From NCBI GenBank assembly GCA_002928955.1, contig PERT01000003.1, positions 1 to 64,000 on the forward strand: DNA of 64,000 nucleotides, given 5' to 3'. The stretch is from Hyphomicrobium sp. Lineage in GTDB: Bacteria; Pseudomonadota; Alphaproteobacteria; Rhizobiales; Hyphomicrobiaceae. The position numbers were made by a program, and so were the translations under genes. Positions 21,025 through 31,112 of the stretch are shown one piece after another; the stretch's first letter is position 1, and each line of letters opens with the position of its first letter. The notes beneath the pieces are model-generated. The model was not told the DNA's origin and did not search any database. It saw only the letters and a program-made list of their open reading frames with translations.

Positions 21025-21050
21025 GATGGGCGCCAACAGGGGCGCCCATC
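21025..21050. terminator. Hairpin between ctpA and the second rppH
   Basis: GATGGGCGCC-AACAGG-GGCGCCCATC is a perfect 10-bp GC-rich stem with a 6-base loop, located just after the ctpA stop. There is no U-run, so it may be an attenuator or RNA-processing signal rather than a full terminator. Confidence 0.5.
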
Positions 21051-21086
21051 GAGGGTGTGGCCACGAGAACCGGTCGAGGCTGAAGT

Positions 21087-22514
21087 TCAGTTCGGCACGG
21101 TCTTCTTCTCCTGGCCGTCGGTGGCCTGGGACGGCTGGGCCGGCGATGCGGTTTCGGTCGGCAGGCCGCGGACGAAGCGAAGGGCATACTGGAGTTGGGT
21201 ATCTTTCTCCGGCTCCTTGGGAACATAGGCTGACGACCCAGACTGCTCTTTGCCGTCTTTGCCATCGTTGTCTTTGGCCGCTTCGTTTTCTTTCGCGTCC
21301 TTGTCCTTTGCCTTGGTGTCCTTTTTGTCCGGATTGCGCAAGTGCCCGCGCAGGCTTGCTTCGCCGCGCGTGCGGTCGGCGGAGGGCTTGCTCTTCAGCT
21401 CCTCAGGCAGTTCCTGCTCGACATTCACATCCGGGTCGATGCCCTTGGCCTGGATCGAGCGGTTGGACGGCGTGTAGTAGCGCGCGGTCGTCAGGCGAAT
21501 TGCGCCATTCGCTCCGAGCGGAATAATCGTCTGGACGGAACCCTTGCCGAACGAGCGCGTGCCGATCACGGTTGCACGCTTGTGATCCTGAAGTGCGCCC
21601 GCGACGATCTCGGATGCCGACGCCGAACCGCCGTTGATCAGAACGGCGACTTTCTTGCCGTCGGTGATGTCTCCGGGACGCGCCTGGCTGCGCTGGGTTT
21701 CCTCATTGTTGCGACCTTTCGTCAGAACGATCGCGCCCTTGTCCAGGAAATCATCGGAGACGGCGATCGCTTGATCGAGCAAACCGCCCGGATTGTTGCG
21801 CAGGTCGATCACGAAACCCTTGAGATCCTTTCCGATCTGCTTCTTGAGCGTCTCGATCTGCTTGACCAGATTGGCATGAGTCTGCTCGTTGAATGTCGTC
21901 ACTTTTATGTAGGCGACATCACCTTCCGCGCGCGACTTGACGGCGTTGATGCGGATCACATCGCGCACCACCTTGAGGTCGATCGGCTCGTCGCGGCCCT
22001 TGCGCACGATGGTGAGCGTGATTGGCGTGTTGACCGGCCCCCGCATCTTCTCGACCGCCTGCTCGAGCGTGAGCCCGACGATCTGATCGTTGTCGAGGTG
22101 GGTTATGAGATCGTTGGCCTGCACGCCTGCCTTATAGGCCGGGGTATCGTCGATCGGGGCGACGACCTTGACGACGCCGTTCTCCATGGTGACTTCAATG
22201 CCGAGGCCGCCGAACTCGCCGCGGGTCTGGACCTGCATGTCACGGAAGTGCTTGGCGCTGAGGTACGCGGAATGCGGGTCGAGCGCGGCAAGCATGCCGT
22301 TGATCGCATTCTCGATGAGCTGCGTGTCGTCGGGTTTCTCGACATAATCGGAGCGGACGCGCTCAAGCACGTCGCCAAAGAGATCGAGTTGCCGGTAGAG
22401 TTCGGAATTCTGCCCGGTCGCCGAAAGCGTCTGGGTGACGTTCAGCACGGTGGTCGCGGCGGCGAGCCCCGTCATCGTCAGAAATGTCCAGAACGCGAAA
22501 TCTGTTTTGCGCAT
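21087..22514 (-). CDS. ctpA: Carboxyl-terminal processing protease CtpA (S41)
   Basis: Periplasmic serine protease, 475 residues. It has an N-terminal signal or anchor helix (residues 7-30) and a PDZ domain around 95-175 (GGLGIEVTMENGVVKVVAPI..PAYKAGV). The S41 catalytic domain holds the Ser near 299 in INGGSASASEIVAGALQD and Lys324 in FGKGSVQT. A long charged Lys/Asp/Glu-rich tail (about 375-440) follows, which is unusual in length but typical of alphaproteobacterial CtpA. Its ATG overlaps the stop of the EnvC-like gene by one base (TAATG), indicating translational coupling. Family members process cell-wall hydrolases or their regulators. Confidence 0.94.
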   Translation of the reverse strand: MRKTDFAFWTFLTMTGLAAATTVLNVTQTLSATGQNSELYRQLDLFGDVLERVRSDYVEKPDDTQLIENAINGMLAALDPHSAYLSAKHFRDMQVQTRGEFGGLGIEVTMENGVVKVVAPIDDTPAYKAGVQANDLITHLDNDQIVGLTLEQAVEKMRGPVNTPITLTIVRKGRDEPIDLKVVRDVIRINAVKSRAEGDVAYIKVTTFNEQTHANLVKQIETLKKQIGKDLKGFVIDLRNNPGGLLDQAIAVSDDFLDKGAIVLTKGRNNEETQRSQARPGDITDGKKVAVLINGGSASASEIVAGALQDHKRATVIGTRSFGKGSVQTIIPLGANGAIRLTTARYYTPSNRSIQAKGIDPDVNVEQELPEELKSKPSADRTRGEASLRGHLRNPDKKDTKAKDKDAKENEAAKDNDGKDGKEQSGSSAYVPKEPEKDTQLQYALRFVRGLPTETASPAQPSQATDGQEKKTVPN

Positions 22515-24067
22515 TAGCCTTGTACCTTCTGCTGGGCGTCAGTTTGAACCTTGCGCGCGTCCTCGGCCCACCACGGGTCGGGATCGATCGGCTTGCCCTC
22601 TTTGCGGAACTCGACGTAGAGAACCGGGGCCGTTTGTGTCGTCGAACCACTCGAACTCTTTGGTGCAGCGCCCATGGTGCCGACCGGTTCGGCCGCCAGG
22701 ACGAATTGACCGGGTTGCACATCGATCTGCGACAAACCCGCCAGGAGAATATGATAACCGCCACCGGCGTTGATGATCAAGAGTTGCCCGTAGCTGCGAA
22801 ACTCACCTGCGTAAACGATCCATCCATCCGAAGGCGAAGTGATTTGCGCGCCCTGCCGCGTTTCGAGGACCAGCCCCTTCGATTGTGCGCCGTAATTCGT
22901 CTTATCGCCATATGCCAGGACGCGGCGGCCTTGCGCCGGCAGCGGCAGCTTGGCTTTTGCATGCTCGAACGGAAGTGCCGGTTTTATGCGGCCCGGGTCG
23001 CGAAGAGCGAGCCCACCGGCCGTAGCCGGCGCAAGCTCCACGATATTGCCTGCGGGCTTCGGTGGCGGTGAAAGCGCGGCGATTTGGGATTCTTTCAGGG
23101 GCGGGGCAGCGGCCGTTGCAGGCGTTTCGGTGGCTGGTACGGTAAGCGCTGTCGGTTGCGTCGCTCCGGATTTCGCAACTGTCGTCGTCTCAGTCCTGCC
23201 GGACGACGGCGACCCGGACGTCAACGCCGAAGACTCTGGATTCAATGGCCCCGACACCGTCGGCCGGCGAGTTTCCTCATCATAGGCGGCCAGGCCTGTA
23301 TTTTTCGAAACGGCTTGATCGAGTTTCGAGATCAATTCGCCAAGGTCGGTGACGTTCTTCGAAATTTCGGCAGCCGCGACGCGCACCTTTTCGAGTTCGA
23401 CCTGACGCTCGCTGATGGTCTGTTTCTTGGTTTCCATCAGGCCAGCCAGCCGCGTGCGGGCATCGCTCAATCGCTGGGTCTCGGCGCGAAGTCGGTCACT
23501 TTCTGTGCGCACATCGGTCGTCACCCGCACGATCTCGTTCAGCCGGTCGACGAGTGCGAGCGCCTGGCCGCGCAGTTCGGGGAAGGCCGCAGCCAGCAGC
23601 ATGGCGCTGCGCACCATCCTCAGGGCATCTTCGCGCTGCGTGATCATGACCGGCGGAGGATTGCGGCCCATGCGCAGCAGCGCCGACAGTAACTTGGCGA
23701 TCTGGCCGTGGCGCTGGTTGAGTGAGCCTCGAAGAAGTTTTTCCTGGGCTTCCAACTCGCCAAGCCGCGCCTCGATCGACGACATGCGCGCTTCGCTCGA
23801 CTGGATCAGGGCGGCGGTCTCGACCAGTCGTTCGTTGATTTTGCGCCGCTCGACGTCGAGCGTTTTGACGTCGGATTCGAGGCTTTTGGCCCGCTTCTCG
23901 GTGTTTTCAAGTTCGCTGCGCTTGGCATCCAGCACACTGGCGGCGTCGGAAGGCGACGTTGGCGGGGACGTCCGAGGTGCCTGGGATCGAGCCCCCGACG
24001 AGGCCGCCGCAATGACGACCATCGCGATCGCGGAACCGGCGGCGGCTCGGGCCCGGCCGGTCGACAT
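22514..24067 (-). CDS. EnvC-like murein hydrolase activator (degenerate LytM)
   Basis: About 517 residues. It has a signal peptide (AAAGSAIAMVVIAAASSGARSQA) and long coiled coils (about 45-150 and 190-255) carrying LLSALLRMGRNPPPVMI, typical of EnvC. A Pro/Thr/Ala-rich linker leads to a C-terminal M23/LytM fold. The zinc ligands of active M23 enzymes are missing: the usual YGNxVxIxHG becomes YGQLLIINAGGGYHILLAGL. It should therefore act as an amidase activator rather than a peptidase, as EnvC does. ATG 24067 is chosen because the signal peptide follows. It is coupled to ctpA. Confidence 0.88.
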   Translation of the reverse strand: MSTGRARAAAGSAIAMVVIAAASSGARSQAPRTSPPTSPSDAASVLDAKRSELENTEKRAKSLESDVKTLDVERRKINERLVETAALIQSSEARMSSIEARLGELEAQEKLLRGSLNQRHGQIAKLLSALLRMGRNPPPVMITQREDALRMVRSAMLLAAAFPELRGQALALVDRLNEIVRVTTDVRTESDRLRAETQRLSDARTRLAGLMETKKQTISERQVELEKVRVAAAEISKNVTDLGELISKLDQAVSKNTGLAAYDEETRRPTVSGPLNPESSALTSGSPSSGRTETTTVAKSGATQPTALTVPATETPATAAAPPLKESQIAALSPPPKPAGNIVELAPATAGGLALRDPGRIKPALPFEHAKAKLPLPAQGRRVLAYGDKTNYGAQSKGLVLETRQGAQITSPSDGWIVYAGEFRSYGQLLIINAGGGYHILLAGLSQIDVQPGQFVLAAEPVGTMGAAPKSSSGSTTQTAPVLYVEFRKEGKPIDPDPWWAEDARKVQTDAQQKVQG

Positions 24068-24475
24068 CGCATGTCTGAACCCAATGCGCCTCAAGTCCTT
24101 GGTCCCTGCCCCCTGGTGCGGCGGCGGTGCAACTCGATTGCAGTCAGGGCTGCGTCCGGCACGCCGGACAATGCGCATCCCCGCTCCACTAGCGAACTGA
24201 GGAATACGGCAATTCTAGTGCTTCGCAAACTTAAAGCCTGTCCATGCATACCATTTTCCAAGGCTTATAGCAGTTTGTGGAGGTCGGATCGGGATCAAAG
24301 GCCGTTTCATCAACCGGTCAAGAAGCGTTCTCGCCGGGCTCTGATCAGCGGGCCATATTGCAACCTCGACTGGGGGGAGCCGCCGCCGATCTATGGCCGT
24401 CGATCAAGGTTGCAGATTGCCACGCGATGCCGTTCGCCGCTAAGTGTGCCGCACAGTCACCGAAAGTAGACACCC
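24068..24475. promoter_or_regulatory. Divergent intergenic region with a degenerate inverted repeat
   Basis: About 400 bp between the EnvC-like gene (-) and a small membrane protein (+). No gene is evident. At 24226-24277 CAAACT..AAGCCT is mirrored by AGGCTT..AGTTTG. It follows CTAGTGCTTCG at 24215, which resembles the left end of the repeat at 45055, so this may be a decayed family member. Confidence 0.35.
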
Positions 24476-24667
24476 ATGCAAACCGCGCTGTTCCACATCA
24501 CCACGATTGCCGTCATTGCCGTCTTTATTGTGCTGTGCCTGGGGCTTTACACGCTGCTGCGCGGCCAGAGCCCTAACCTCAGCCAAAAATTGATGCGCTG
24601 GCGGATCGGTCTGCAGTTCGCGGCGATCGTGATCATCGTGGGTTACGCCCTGCTTCAGCGGGCGTGA
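24476..24667 (+). CDS. Small twin-transmembrane protein, HIG1-like
   Basis: A 63-residue peptide with two hydrophobic helices (residues 5-27 and 43-60) separated by a basic loop. The second half KLMRWRIGLQFAAIVII resembles the HIG1/hypoxia-induced domain, whose eukaryotic and some bacterial members associate with respiratory oxidases. Small proteins of this type often precede the cobalamin adenosyltransferase gene in Hyphomicrobiales (from memory), as here, 39 bp upstream. The ribosome-binding site is weak. The functional role is not established. Confidence 0.75.
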   Translation: MQTALFHITTIAVIAVFIVLCLGLYTLLRGQSPNLSQKLMRWRIGLQFAAIVIIVGYALLQRA

Positions 24668-24706
24668 GAAAAACGTAACACAGTTCAACAGAGACATCGT
24701 CGAGCC

Positions 24707-25288
24707 ATGGTCAAGCTGAACAAAATCTACACGAAGACGGGTGACGACGGCACCACGGGCCTCGGCACCGGCGAGCGGGTGGCCAAGTATTCGATGCGGA
24801 TCTCCGCTTACGGCACGGTCGACGAGACCAACGCCACAATCGGCATGGTGCGGATCCACATGGCCGGCGGTCAGCCAGGGCTCGATCTCAAGCTGGTCCG
24901 CATCCAGAATGATCTATTCGATTTGGGCGCAGACCTGTGCGTTCCAGATCGCGGCAAGAAGTTCGAATACGAGCCGCTGCGAATCACCGAATCGCAAGTC
25001 GATCGGCTGGAGCACGAGATCGACGAGATGAATGCTGAGATGAAGCCGCTGAAATCATTTATTCTTCCGGGCGGGTCGCCGGCTGCGGCGCAATTTCATG
25101 TGGCGAGAACGGTCTGCCGGCGCGCCGAAAGACTGATCGTCGAGCTCGCGGCGATGCCGGAAGAGCCGGTGAGCGAAGCAGTCGTCAAGTACATGAACCG
25201 CCTATCGGATTTTCTTTTCGTCGCAGGCCGCTACGTCAATGATCGCGGGCGCAGCGACGTGTTGTGGGTGCCTGGCCAGAACAGGTGA
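24707..25288 (+). CDS. PduO-type cob(I)alamin adenosyltransferase
   Basis: Transfers the adenosyl group of ATP to cob(I)alamin to form coenzyme B12. It is 193 residues. It has the N-terminal KIYTKTGDDGTTGLGTGERVAK ATP-binding motif, the ISAYGTVDETNA segment, FILPGGS, the Arg-rich ARTVCRRAER helix and NRLSDFLFVAGRYVN, all signatures of the PduO trimeric class. Start MVKLNKIYTKTGD. It lies 39 bp after the HIG1-like gene. Confidence 0.96.
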   Translation: MVKLNKIYTKTGDDGTTGLGTGERVAKYSMRISAYGTVDETNATIGMVRIHMAGGQPGLDLKLVRIQNDLFDLGADLCVPDRGKKFEYEPLRITESQVDRLEHEIDEMNAEMKPLKSFILPGGSPAAAQFHVARTVCRRAERLIVELAAMPEEPVSEAVVKYMNRLSDFLFVAGRYVNDRGRSDVLWVPGQNR

Positions 25289-25458
25289 CCAAAACCGGTT
25301 GCCGTCAGAACGGTCAGCCGCCGAAATCAGCCCCGGTATTCGCTTTTACATCAGGATGTTGGCCGAGGCGCGTTGGCGCACTACAGATCGACACGCTCAA
25401 GTGATTGCATGCCCACGATCCGACTTTAAACCTTTACGCGCGCGTGAGGACAACAGAC

Positions 25459-26160
25459 GTGTTCATACCCATTCAAGACAGCAATCCGCTGCGCTCGATC
25501 CCGTTCCAGTACGTCACCGTCGGGCTCATTGCTCTCAATATCATCGTGTATCTATTCGAGGTCACAGGGATCGATCAGCGAGTGGTCGCCAGCTTCGCCG
25601 TGGTACCGAACGAATTGTTCAAGGCGGGGCTGTTCGGTGACGCCGGGCTCGGCCCCAATGACGCTATCGCCGTGCCGGAGCGGCTGACACTGCTAAGCTA
25701 CATGTTCTTCCACGGTGATACGATGCATCTCATGGGTAACATGCTGTTCCTGTGGGTGTTCGGCGACAATGTCGAAGACGCGATGGGTCACCTGAAATAC
25801 CTCGCGTTCTATCTGCTGTGCGGGATGTTCGCGGGGCTCATGCATGCCGCGATGACGCCGGCGTCCGACATTCCATTGATTGGGGCGAGCGGCGCCGTGG
25901 CCGGCGTCATTGCCGCTTACATCATGTTGCATCCGAAGGTTCAGGTTTGGGTGTTGGCCTTGCGCGTCATTCCGCTGAGGATTTCTGCGGCGTTCGCGCT
26001 GGGCGCATGGATACTGACGCAGGTGGTGATGGTGATGCTGCCGCAGGTCGGTCCCGTGGCCTGGTGGGCGCACATCGGCGGTCTGGTGGCGGGTGCGCTG
26101 CTGGTGGTGGTCATGCGCCGGCCCGGCGTGCCGCTGTTCGATCGCGGGCTGCGAGTCTAA
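25459..26160 (+). CDS. Rhomboid family intramembrane serine protease
   Basis: About 233 residues with six or seven membrane helices. The catalytic dyad is Ser144 in GASGAVAG and His205 in AWWAHIGGLVAG. The oxyanion-region motif FFHGDTMHLMGNMLFLWVFG supplies His90 and Asn94. The GTG start at 25459 (VFIPIQDSNPLRS) is chosen because GAGGA lies about 9 bases upstream and the family begins with this PxxDxNPxR-type lead. Substrates are unknown. Confidence 0.92.
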   Translation: MFIPIQDSNPLRSIPFQYVTVGLIALNIIVYLFEVTGIDQRVVASFAVVPNELFKAGLFGDAGLGPNDAIAVPERLTLLSYMFFHGDTMHLMGNMLFLWVFGDNVEDAMGHLKYLAFYLLCGMFAGLMHAAMTPASDIPLIGASGAVAGVIAAYIMLHPKVQVWVLALRVIPLRISAAFALGAWILTQVVMVMLPQVGPVAWWAHIGGLVAGALLVVVMRRPGVPLFDRGLRV

Positions 26161-26587
26161 TCAGGGCAGCGACGCCGAGTGAGTGCCTGGCTGACAACGG
26201 TACACGCGTGTTCTGTGTCAGATTTGTGCTTCCCCTTGCGGAGCGCTCGACCGCCAGCGCTTGAACCGTGAGGCACAAGAGCCACACTATGATTATTAAT
26301 CATCTGTCGAATCTGACTCTTGGTTTGAAAACCAGCCTCGAGAGAGGAGCGAACTCGGTTGGCCACAACAGAAATAACACTGTTTTTCTCAACGAAGGAT
26401 CATTGGGTACTGGCGCACCGATTGACTTGGTCGCCGCCCGCTCGTAGGTTTTCATTTCGCAAGTGCGAAGGGGCTGGTCGGCCCGCGAAAGTGGAGCCCG
26501 GCCAGAAGCGCACTGCGATAGGGTCGCGCTGCACAACTCGGCAGCCGCCGGCCACCCAAAAATCGCGAGTTCGGAGCAATCGCGGAT
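26161..26587. other. Intergenic region before etfB, possible repeat remnant
   Basis: About 430 bp without a credible gene. A stretch around 26230-26300 (TTGAACCGTGAGGCAC..) resembles 45228-45272 (TCTGAACCATGAGGACAC..), so a decayed dispersed repeat is possible. The etfBA promoter presumably lies in the distal half. Confidence 0.35.
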
Positions 26588-27346
26588 ATGAAGATCCTCG
26601 TCCCCATCAAAAGGGTAGTGGACTACAACGTCAAGATTAGGGTCAGGGCGGACGGCTCCGGCATCGAGCTGGCAAACGTCAAGATGTCGATGAACCCGTT
26701 CGACGAGATTGCCGTCGAGGAAGCCGTCCGAATCAAGGAAAAGGGCCTCGCGACCGAGATTGTCGTCGTGTCGATCGGTCCGGCGAAGGCGCAGGAAACC
26801 TTGCGCACGGCGCTGGCGATCGGGGCAGATCGGGGTGTGCTGGTCGAGACTGCTGACGGAGCGACGATCGAGCCGCTGGCCGTGGCCAAGATATTGAAGG
26901 CGATTGTCGGCCTTGAGAATCCCGGCATCGTGATCATGGGTAAGCAAGCCATCGACGACGATTGCAACCAGGCCGGCCAGATGCTGGCCGCGTTGCTCGG
27001 TTGGGCGCAGGGGACTTTCGCATCGAAGATCGCTATTGACGGCGGCCACGTTGCGGTCACGCGCGAAGTCGACGGCGGACTCGAGACCTTGAAGCTCAAG
27101 CTACCGGCGGTGGTCACCACCGATCTGCGTCTCAATGAACCGCGCTACCCCTCGCTGCCAAACATCATGAAGGCAAAGAAGAAGCCGCTGGACGTGAAAA
27201 AACCCGAGGATTTCGGCGTCGATATCACGCCGCGTATCAAGGTCCTCAAAACCACCGAGCCGGCGACCCGCAAGGCTGGTGTGAAGGTCGGGAATGTTGC
27301 TGAACTCGTGCACAAGCTGAAAAACGAGGCCGGGGTGCTGAGATGA
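26588..27346 (+). CDS. etfB: Electron transfer flavoprotein subunit beta
   Basis: Beta subunit of ETF (252 residues), which accepts electrons from acyl-CoA and other dehydrogenases and passes them to ETF:quinone oxidoreductase. It begins [19 protein letters not shown] and contains [13 protein letters not shown] and the AMP-binding [26 protein letters not shown]. The [16 protein letters not shown] segment is the conserved recognition-loop region. Its stop overlaps etfA by four bases (ATGA). Confidence 0.97.
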   Translation: MKILVPIKRVVDYNVKIRVRADGSGIELANVKMSMNPFDEIAVEEAVRIKEKGLATEIVVVSIGPAKAQETLRTALAIGADRGVLVETADGATIEPLAVAKILKAIVGLENPGIVIMGKQAIDDDCNQAGQMLAALLGWAQGTFASKIAIDGGHVAVTREVDGGLETLKLKLPAVVTTDLRLNEPRYPSLPNIMKAKKKPLDVKKPEDFGVDITPRIKVLKTTEPATRKAGVKVGNVAELVHKLKNEAGVLR

Positions 27347-28287
27347 CTGTTTTGCTGCTTGCCGAGCACTCCAACGACAAGTTGAACGGCGCCACCGCGA
27401 AGGCATTGTCGGCGGCGACCGCACTCGGCGGCGCCGTTCATATTCTGGTAGCGGGCCACAATTGCGGTCCCGCCGCGGCGGACGCCGCAAAACTCGCCGG
27501 TGTTGCAAAAGTTCTGATCGCCGACGCACCACATCTCGCCCACGGGCTCGCCGAAGAAATAGCATCGCTTATCCTCGCGATGGCGCCCGGATATGCGGCA
27601 ATTGTGGCACCCGCGACGGCAGCGGGCAAGAATGTACTGCCACGGGTGGCCGCCCTGCTCGACGTCATGCAAATCTCCGATATCACGAAGGTGCTATCGC
27701 CCGACACCTTCGAGCGGCCGATCTACGCCGGTAACGCTATCCAGACCATCCAGTCGGGTGAGGCAAAGAAGATCATTACCGTCCGCACGGCAGCTTTCCC
27801 GGCCGCTGCCGAAGGGGGTGCTGCGGCGATCGAGGCCGTTGCCGCGCCGCAGGCCGCCGCCCTGTCCGATTTCCAGAGTGCCGAGTTGACCAAATCCGAC
27901 CGTCCTGAGCTCGGGGGCGCGAAGATCGTCATCTCAGGTGGGCGCGGCTTGGGAAGCGGCGAAAACTTCAAGACCTACATCGAGCCTGTCGCCGATCAGC
28001 TGGGCGCGGCGATGGGGGCATCACGGGCGGCGGTCGATGCCGGCTTCGTGCCGAACGACATGCAGGTCGGGCAGACGGGCAAGGTGGTCGCGCCGGAACT
28101 TTACATTGCCGTCGGCATCTCGGGCGCGATCCAGCACTTGGCCGGTATGAAGGATTCGAAGGTCATTGTTGCAATCAACAAGGACGGCGAAGCGCCGATC
28201 TTCCAGGTCGCCGACTACGGCTTGGTGGCGGATCTGTTCACCGCACTTCCTGAATTCGCGACTGAACTGAAGAAGGCAACAAACTGA
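27343..28287 (+). CDS. etfA: Electron transfer flavoprotein subunit alpha
   Basis: Alpha subunit of ETF (314 residues) carrying FAD. N-terminal [24 protein letters not shown] and the C-terminal FAD-binding part are typical: [66 protein letters not shown] and [20 protein letters not shown]. It overlaps etfB by four bases, consistent with translational coupling. Confidence 0.97.
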   Translation: MTVLLLAEHSNDKLNGATAKALSAATALGGAVHILVAGHNCGPAAADAAKLAGVAKVLIADAPHLAHGLAEEIASLILAMAPGYAAIVAPATAAGKNVLPRVAALLDVMQISDITKVLSPDTFERPIYAGNAIQTIQSGEAKKIITVRTAAFPAAAEGGAAAIEAVAAPQAAALSDFQSAELTKSDRPELGGAKIVISGGRGLGSGENFKTYIEPVADQLGAAMGASRAAVDAGFVPNDMQVGQTGKVVAPELYIAVGISGAIQHLAGMKDSKVIVAINKDGEAPIFQVADYGLVADLFTALPEFATELKKATN

Positions 28288-28347
28288 TTGCGACCAAGCC
28301 GCCGGATCAAACAGGCGGCTTCGAACGAACACAAAAGGGATAGAGCA

Positions 28348-29277
28348 ATGAATGCTCCGGTAAACACTGCAGCGAAGCCCATGTCCTATCCGCCGATGGC
28401 AGCGTCGATCAGGAAGGTCGGCATCATCGGCGCCGGTCAGATGGGCAACGGCATCGCGCATGTGGTGGCGCTGGCCGGCTACGACGTTCTGATCAACGAC
28501 ATCAAGAAAGAGGCCGTCGAAAAAGCGATCGCGACGATCGACAAGAACATGACGCGGCAGGTGTCGAAGGGTATCATCATGGACACCGCCAAGGGCCCTG
28601 CCCTGAAGCGCATTTCGTATGCATCGAGCTTCGAAGGGCTGGGCGATTGCGATCTCGTGATCGAGGCCGCTACCGAGGACGAGGTCCTCAAGCGCCGCAT
28701 CTTCGTCGACCTTTGCCCCAAGCTCAAGAAGGGCGCCATTCTCGCGTCAAACACGTCGTCGATTTCGATCACGCGACTGGCCTCGACCACCGACCGGGCC
28801 GAAGACTTCATCGGCATGCATTTCATGAACCCCGTGCCATTGATGGAGCTCGTGGAGTTGATCCGCGGCATCGCCACCGAGGACGACACCTTCGCCATCG
28901 CGCGGACGTTCGTCGACAGCCTTGGCAAAAAAACGGCGGTGAGCGAGGACTTCCCGGCCTTCATCGTCAACCGCATCCTGCTGCCGATGATCAACGAGGC
29001 GGTCTACACGCTGTACGAAGGCGTGGGCACGGTAGAAGCGATTGACAAGGCGTTGAAGCTCGGCGCCAACCACCCAATGGGCCCGCTGGAACTCGCCGAC
29101 TTCATCGGCCTCGATACGTGCTTGAGCGTGATGCAGGTGCTCTACGAGGGGTTGGCCGATTCCAAGTACCGCCCATGCCCGCTCCTGGTGAAGTACGTCG
29201 AAGCCGGCTGGCTCGGCCGCAAGACGCAGCGCGGGTTCTACGACTATCGCGGCGAGAAGCCAGTACCGACGCGGTGA
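28348..29277 (+). CDS. 3-hydroxybutyryl-CoA dehydrogenase
   Basis: NAD-dependent 3-hydroxyacyl-CoA dehydrogenase of the short FadB/Hbd type, about 309 residues. It has the NAD-binding VGIIGAGQMGNGIAHV and the catalytic His/Glu/Asn region HFMNPVPLMELVE. The dimerisation domain has LGANHPMGPLELADFIGLD and ends GWLGRKTQRGFYDY. ATG 28348 has AAAGGGA upstream. It follows etfA by 60 bp, a common arrangement that joins 3-hydroxyacyl-CoA oxidation to ETF. It may act in butyryl-CoA or polyhydroxybutyrate metabolism. Confidence 0.94.
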   Translation: MNAPVNTAAKPMSYPPMAASIRKVGIIGAGQMGNGIAHVVALAGYDVLINDIKKEAVEKAIATIDKNMTRQVSKGIIMDTAKGPALKRISYASSFEGLGDCDLVIEAATEDEVLKRRIFVDLCPKLKKGAILASNTSSISITRLASTTDRAEDFIGMHFMNPVPLMELVELIRGIATEDDTFAIARTFVDSLGKKTAVSEDFPAFIVNRILLPMINEAVYTLYEGVGTVEAIDKALKLGANHPMGPLELADFIGLDTCLSVMQVLYEGLADSKYRPCPLLVKYVEAGWLGRKTQRGFYDYRGEKPVPTR

Positions 29278-29697
29278 CGGCGGCGTTTCCCCTCAGCCGT
29301 CGTGGCGGAGCCGCGCCAACCGCCGTTCGGTTCAGGCCGCAGATCGCCCATTGATGTCGAAACGCCTCGCACGCGAGTTTTGGTTCGCGGCCTTATCCTC
29401 CCTTTGGGTGAGGTCGGCGCTGCCACTTGAGTGCAGCCGGTTTCAACGATTGCCGTTCCGGCCACCCTTGTGATCGGACTCCGGATTGCTCAAAACTGAA
29501 CCCTCTAGACGTGAGCCGCGGGTCGCGCGGACCGGCGCGGCGAAGGCTCGAAGCGACGGCGGCCGGGAGATTGGCTGGCCGCCGAGCGCGCACAAGATGA
29601 TCCCGATTTTGCGATCGCGTGCGGCAACTTTAGCGGTGAGCTCTGCGATACGATAGGCTGTGGCAGTACAATCGGGAATGCACGAGGAGAACACGGC
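29278..29697. other. Intergenic region before the SDR gene
   Basis: 420 bp with no credible gene. ACGAGGAGAACACGG just before 29698 is the ribosome-binding site of the SDR gene. No repeat or obvious terminator was seen. Confidence 0.4.
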
Positions 29698-30456
29698 ATG
29701 ACGGGGCACAATCGGGTGGCACTGGTGACCGGCGCCGGCACGGGGATCGGCCGCGCGGTGGCGCTGGCGCTGCAAGCGGACGGCTACGACGTGGTGTTGG
29801 CCGGCCGCCGCTCGTCCGAGATCGAGGCGACGGCGGCACTTGCCAAAGCCGGTGGCGGGCTGATGCTGCCGGTCGCGGCGGATGTCGCCGACGAAGCGTC
29901 GGTGAAGGCGCTTTTTGAGCGGGCGAAGAGCGCGTTCGGCCGGCTTGACTTGCTATTCAACAACGCCGGCATCTTCGCACCGGGCGTGCCGCTGGAAGAA
30001 TTGCCGATCGCGACCTGGCGCAGGGTGGTCGATATCAATCTGACAGGCACGGTGCTGTGCTGCCAGGAAGCGCTGCGCATGATGAAATCACAGCATCCAA
30101 GGGGCGGCCGGATCATCAACAATGGTTCGATCTCGGCCTATTCGCCGCGGCCCAATACGGCGGCCTACACGGCGACCAAGCATGCGATCGCCGGTTTGAC
30201 CAAGGCGCTGGCGTTGGAAGGCCGGGGCCATCGTATCGCGTGTTCGCAGATCGATATCGGCAATGCCGCGACGGACCTGACGGCGGCGATGGCGGCGGGA
30301 ATCAAGCAGCCGGGCGGGCACATCATGGTCGAACCGCGCATGGACGTGGCGCACGTGGCAAGTGCGGTTCTATACATGGCCAACTTGCCGCTGGAAACGA
30401 ACGTGCTGTTCATGACCATCAAGGCGACCGAGATGCCATTCGAAGGGCGGGGTTAG
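29698..30456 (+). CDS. SDR family NAD(P)-dependent oxidoreductase
   Basis: Classical short-chain dehydrogenase of 252 residues. It has [12 protein letters not shown] cofactor binding, NNAG in [12 protein letters not shown], catalytic Ser in [11 protein letters not shown] and the YTATKHA Tyr/Lys pair. The substrate is not predictable. GAGGAG precedes the ATG. Its stop codon overlaps the stop of the convergent LysE gene (TTAG), so the genes meet tail to tail with no space for a conventional terminator. Confidence 0.92.
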   Translation: MTGHNRVALVTGAGTGIGRAVALALQADGYDVVLAGRRSSEIEATAALAKAGGGLMLPVAADVADEASVKALFERAKSAFGRLDLLFNNAGIFAPGVPLEELPIATWRRVVDINLTGTVLCCQEALRMMKSQHPRGGRIINNGSISAYSPRPNTAAYTATKHAIAGLTKALALEGRGHRIACSQIDIGNAATDLTAAMAAGIKQPGGHIMVEPRMDVAHVASAVLYMANLPLETNVLFMTIKATEMPFEGRG

Positions 30457-31112
30457 GTTCGCCGCGTGGCGAACGCGAGCCAGATCGCGACGGTTGCCAG
30501 CAGGATCGCCAGGGTTCGCGAAAGACGCCTTGTGCCGACGCGATTGGCGAGAAATGCCCGCGCATTGCTGGCCAAGAGGACGATCGCCAGATGAATCGCG
30601 GTGGCGATCGCGACATAGAGTGCCGTCAATGCAAGGGTCTGAGCGACGAGGTTCTTCGACGGCTCGACGAACAGCGGCAGCACGCCAATGTAGAAGACCG
30701 CAGCCTTTGGATTGAGCAGGTTCGTGATCAGGCCCTGGCGGAAAAAGCGCAAGTCGTGATCGTCGGAAGGCTCGGCGTCCGGCCCAGCTTCGCCGCCATT
30801 CTTCCAGCCTTCCCAGGCCAGCCAGAGCAGATACGCCACGCCGCCCCATCTCAGAATTTCGTAAAGCGGCGGCGATTGCGAGATGAGTGCGGCGAGGCCG
30901 AGCGCCGCGGTAGCGCCCATGACCAAAAGCCCCAATGCGACGCCTGCCACGGCGGAGAGCCCGGCCTTGCGTCCCGAGCCGAGGCTCAACAGCGCGAGGT
31001 AGGTCATGTTCGGCCCGGGAGTGAGCTCGACGACGAACGCGACCCAGGCGAAAGCCAGGACAGGCGGTGTAGAGCCGGCGTTGGCGAATACAGTGACAGC
31101 AGCTTCGATCAT
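30453..31112 (-). CDS. LysE family translocator
   Basis: A 219-residue inner-membrane exporter of the LysE/RhtB superfamily, with about six hydrophobic segments. [27 protein letters not shown] is the diagnostic ExxPGPN motif, and [27 protein letters not shown] is the second conserved segment. It exports amino acids or related metabolites; the substrate is unknown. It overlaps the upstream HAD gene by four bases (ATGA), so the two are probably translated together. Confidence 0.92.
   Translation of the reverse strand: MIEAAVTVFANAGSTPPVLAFAWVAFVVELTPGPNMTYLALLSLGSGRKAGLSAVAGVALGLLVMGATAALGLAALISQSPPLYEILRWGGVAYLLWLAWEGWKNGGEAGPDAEPSDDHDLRFFRQGLITNLLNPKAAVFYIGVLPLFVEPSKNLVAQTLALTALYVAIATAIHLAIVLLASNARAFLANRVGTRRLSRTLAILLATVAIWLAFATRRT

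Noticed and set aside
21342-22517. Long open frame antisense to ctpA
   Set aside because: Shadow of the S41 protease gene; no family motifs.
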